Shown here piece after piece: positions 4,114 through 6,102 of a stretch of DNA of 6,102 nucleotides; position 1 is the stretch's first letter, and every line of letters begins with the position of its first letter. Under the pieces are notes generated by a model, which saw only the letters and a program-made list of their open reading frames with translations, did no database searches and was not told the origin of the DNA. The stretch spans positions 1 through 6,102 of the forward strand of contig DVLP01000397.1 of assembly GCA_018715445.1 (NCBI GenBank), in the 5' to 3' direction. Made by a program: the position numbers and the translations under genes. Source of the stretch: Candidatus Avipropionibacterium avicola. GTDB taxonomy: Bacteria; Actinomycetota; Actinomycetes; Propionibacteriales; Propionibacteriaceae.

Positions 4114-6102
4114 GTGAGACGCCGAAATGCCCTGTTGCCGACCGCCATCGTTGCCGTGGCGCTGTTGGTGGGCTTCCTGATCTTCACCAACATCTGGACC
4201 GACCGTCTCTGGTTCGTCTCGTACGGCTACGGCGACGTGTTCGCCACGATGCTGTGGACCCGGGTCGCCCTGTTCGCGATCTTCGGTGTGCTGCTCGCCG
4301 GGGTGGTCGTCGCCAACCTGGCCCTGGCCAACCACTTCCGCCCCAGCGCGAGTCGCAACTCCAGTTCTGAGCTGCTGAACCGCTACCGCGACGCGGTCAA
4401 GGGACGCTTCGGGGTCTTCCTGGCCGTCGTCGGCGTCGCGACCGGACTGTTCGGTGGGGCCGCCGGTGCTGCGCAGGCGATGACCTACCAGGCCTGGCGC
4501 AACGGTGAGTCGTTCGGGGTGGCCGATCCGCAGTTCAACCTCGACATCTCCTTCTTCGTCTTCGACTACCCGTGGTGGCGTTTCATCACCTCGTTCCTGT
4601 TCGGGACGTTGGTGTTCACCTTCATCGTGGTCGCGGTGGTCTACTTCATGCTGGGTGCGGTCCGGATGGCCGAAGCGGGTCAGGCCGACCGTTCGAAGCT
4701 GGCCAGCCCGGCCGCGCAGGCCCACCTGTCGATCCTGCTCGGGGTCGCCCTGCTGGTGAAGGCTTTGCAGTACTGGTTGGACACCTACGGGTTGTCGGTC
4801 CAGGACAGCGGCCTGCTGACCGGTCTGACCTACAGCTCCGTGCACGCGTCGTTGAATGCGTTGCGCGTGCTCGCGGTGATCGCGGCACTGTGTGCGGTGA
4901 TGTTCTTTGCCAACGCCCTGGTGCGGCGTTGGGTGGTGCCGGTGGTCGGACTGGTGCTGATGCTGGTCTCGGCCCTGGTGCTGCAGTTGATCTATCCGGC
5001 GGCCGTGCAGGCCTTCACGGTGGTGCCGCAGGAGCAGGACCGCGAAGCGCCCTACATCGAGCGCCACATCGCCGCGACCCGTCAGGCGTACGGGGTCGAC
5101 GAGACCGAGGTGACCCCGTACGAGGCCGAGACGACCGCCAGCCAGGGCCAGTTGCGTGAGGACGCTGCCGCGCTGCCCGGGATCCGTCTGATGGACCCGG
5201 CCGTGGTGGGGCCGGCCTTCACCCAGGGCCAGCAGGTGCGTGGCTACTACGCCTTCCCCGAGGTCCTCGACATCGACCGCTACAACCTCGACGGCACCGT
5301 CACCGATGCCGTGGTCGGGGTGCGTGAGATCGACACCACCAAGCTGGACCAGGCGACCTGGAACAACCTGCACACCGTCTACACCCACGGCTACGGCGTG
5401 GTCGCGGCCTACGGCAACCAGGTCGGTCGCGAGGGCGAGCCGTCCTGGATCGTCGGCGACATCCCGCCGCAGGGCCAGCTGGCCGAGCACGAGCCGCGGA
5501 TCTACTTCGGTGAGCTCCACCAGGACTACTCGATCGTCGGTGGCGCCCAGGGCTCCAACCCGATGGAGCTCGACACCCCCGGTGGCGGTGAGGGCGGTGG
5601 CCCGAAGATGTACACCTACGCGGGCAAGGGTGGCGTCGGGATCGGTGACTTCTTCCACCGGTTGCTGTACGCGATCAAGTTCGCCGACATCAACATCCTG
5701 ATCTCGGAACGGGTCAACGAGGACTCGAAGATCATCTACGACCGCACCCCCAAGGAGCGGGTCGAGGCGGCCGCCCCGTGGTTGACCGTCGACTCGAATG
5801 CGTACCCGGCGATCGTCGAGGGACGTGTGGTGTGGATCGTGGACGGCTACACCACCTCCAACACCTATCCGAACTCGCAGCGGGTCTCGCTGCGGGAGAG
5901 CACCACCGACAGCAACACCTCGGGCACGCCGGCCGGGGTGCAGGTCGACACCGGGATCAACTACATCCGCAACTCGGTGAAGGCGGTCGTCGATGCGTAC
6001 GACGGCACGGTCACCCTGTACGCGTGGGACGAGCAGGACCCGCTGCTGAAGACCTGGCAGAAGGTGTTCCCCGACACGGTGCAGCCGAAGTCGGAGATCC
6101 CC
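4114..6102 (+). CDS. UPF0182 family large integral membrane protein (3' end outside window)
   Basis: The first 663 residues of a UPF0182 protein, a family usually about 900-1000 residues long, so roughly two thirds is present and the frame is still open at the last base. Seven membrane segments can be seen: about 7-28, 49-72, 99-120, 157-180, 203-222, 250-269 and 274-294. Family landmarks include TDRLWF (29-34), DPQFNLDISFFVFDYPW (138-154) and, after the last helix, PYIERHIAATRQAYG. From about residue 296 onward a large soluble domain follows, probably outside the membrane, with GKGGVGIGDFFHRLLYA, NEDSKIIYDRTPKERV, APWLTV, VVWIVDGYTTS and INYIRNSVKAVVDAYDG. The function of the family is unknown to me. 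Start GTG 4114 is chosen because the only stop upstream in frame is TAG 4066 and AGGAG precedes it. It is most likely co-transcribed with the PPA1309-family and YlbL-type genes. No frameshift or internal stop is seen. Confidence 0.96.
   Translation, partial: MRRRNALLPTAIVAVALLVGFLIFTNIWTDRLWFVSYGYGDVFATMLWTRVALFAIFGVLLAGVVVANLALANHFRPSASRNSSSELLNRYRDAVKGRFGVFLAVVGVATGLFGGAAGAAQAMTYQAWRNGESFGVADPQFNLDISFFVFDYPWWRFITSFLFGTLVFTFIVVAVVYFMLGAVRMAEAGQADRSKLASPAAQAHLSILLGVALLVKALQYWLDTYGLSVQDSGLLTGLTYSSVHASLNALRVLAVIAALCAVMFFANALVRRWVVPVVGLVLMLVSALVLQLIYPAAVQAFTVVPQEQDREAPYIERHIAATRQAYGVDETEVTPYEAETTASQGQLREDAAALPGIRLMDPAVVGPAFTQGQQVRGYYAFPEVLDIDRYNLDGTVTDAVVGVREIDTTKLDQATWNNLHTVYTHGYGVVAAYGNQVGREGEPSWIVGDIPPQGQLAEHEPRIYFGELHQDYSIVGGAQGSNPMELDTPGGGEGGGPKMYTYAGKGGVGIGDFFHRLLYAIKFADINILISERVNEDSKIIYDRTPKERVEAAAPWLTVDSNAYPAIVEGRVVWIVDGYTTSNTYPNSQRVSLRESTTDSNTSGTPAGVQVDTGINYIRNSVKAVVDAYDGTVTLYAWDEQDPLLKTWQKVFPDTVQPKSEIP

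Noticed and set aside
4572..5159. Plus-strand 195-codon open frame within UPF0182, and the 5240-5701 frame after it
   Set aside because: Both are out-of-frame shadows of the UPF0182 coding sequence, which continues uninterrupted in its own frame to the window end.
3211..5658. An 815-codon open frame on the minus strand, antisense to the end of the YlbL-type gene, the whole PPA1309-family gene and much of UPF0182
   Set aside because: It runs in the same codon register as the PPA1309 and UPF0182 genes, where minus-strand stops require sense codons TTA, CTA or TCA. These are rare in high-GC genes, so long antisense frames arise by default. The translation is compositionally biased (Gln/His/Arg/Val/Gly-rich), matches no family I know, and the sense proteins are clearly conserved.

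Overview
The window is high-GC, gene-dense DNA that reads as the chromosome of an actinomycete. The best clues are a PPA1309-family protein (a family named after a Cutibacterium acnes locus) and the order DUF2342 zincin / Lon-like PDZ protease / PPA1309 / UPF0182. From memory, Mycobacterium tuberculosis has a comparable order around Rv3193c-Rv3195. A Propionibacteriaceae-like host fits, but the sequence alone cannot fix the genus. I see no rRNA, tRNA, insertion sequence, CRISPR array, phage gene or transfer signature.

Layout. The window opens in the 3' end of a forward gene (1-178) encoding a repetitive Gln/Gly/Pro-rich tail. It overlaps by 16 nt the start of a small DUF45/YgjP-type M48 metallopeptidase (163-723). 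A 19-bp convergent spacer follows, then a reverse-strand DUF2342 'zincin' (743-2269). Its promoter region, a 78-bp divergent spacer, also carries the promoter of a forward cluster: a membrane-anchored PDZ plus Lon-type (S16) serine protease of the YlbL type (2348-3514), a PPA1309-family protein (3508-4068), and the first 663 codons of a large UPF0182 membrane protein (4114 to the window end, no stop reached).

How the genes may work together. Three of the six proteins belong to protease families (DUF45, DUF2342, S16), and a fourth is a large conserved integral membrane protein. None has a known substrate that can be read from this sequence. The conserved linkage of a membrane-anchored Lon-like protease with UPF0182 suggests an envelope or membrane quality-control role, but this is inference. 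The forward genes are tightly arranged (a 7-nt overlap with a strong ribosome binding site, then a 45-nt gap) and are probably one operon.

Most notable details: a REcAR sequence in the DUF2342 protein where I remember relatives having REAAH, a likely leaderless promoter for the YlbL-type gene interlocked with the divergent promoter, and a His/Asp-rich tandem-repeat tail on the YlbL-type protein. There is no stretch over 300 bases without a gene. I do not see convincing evidence of a wholly new system; this is mostly a conserved but poorly understood actinobacterial locus.
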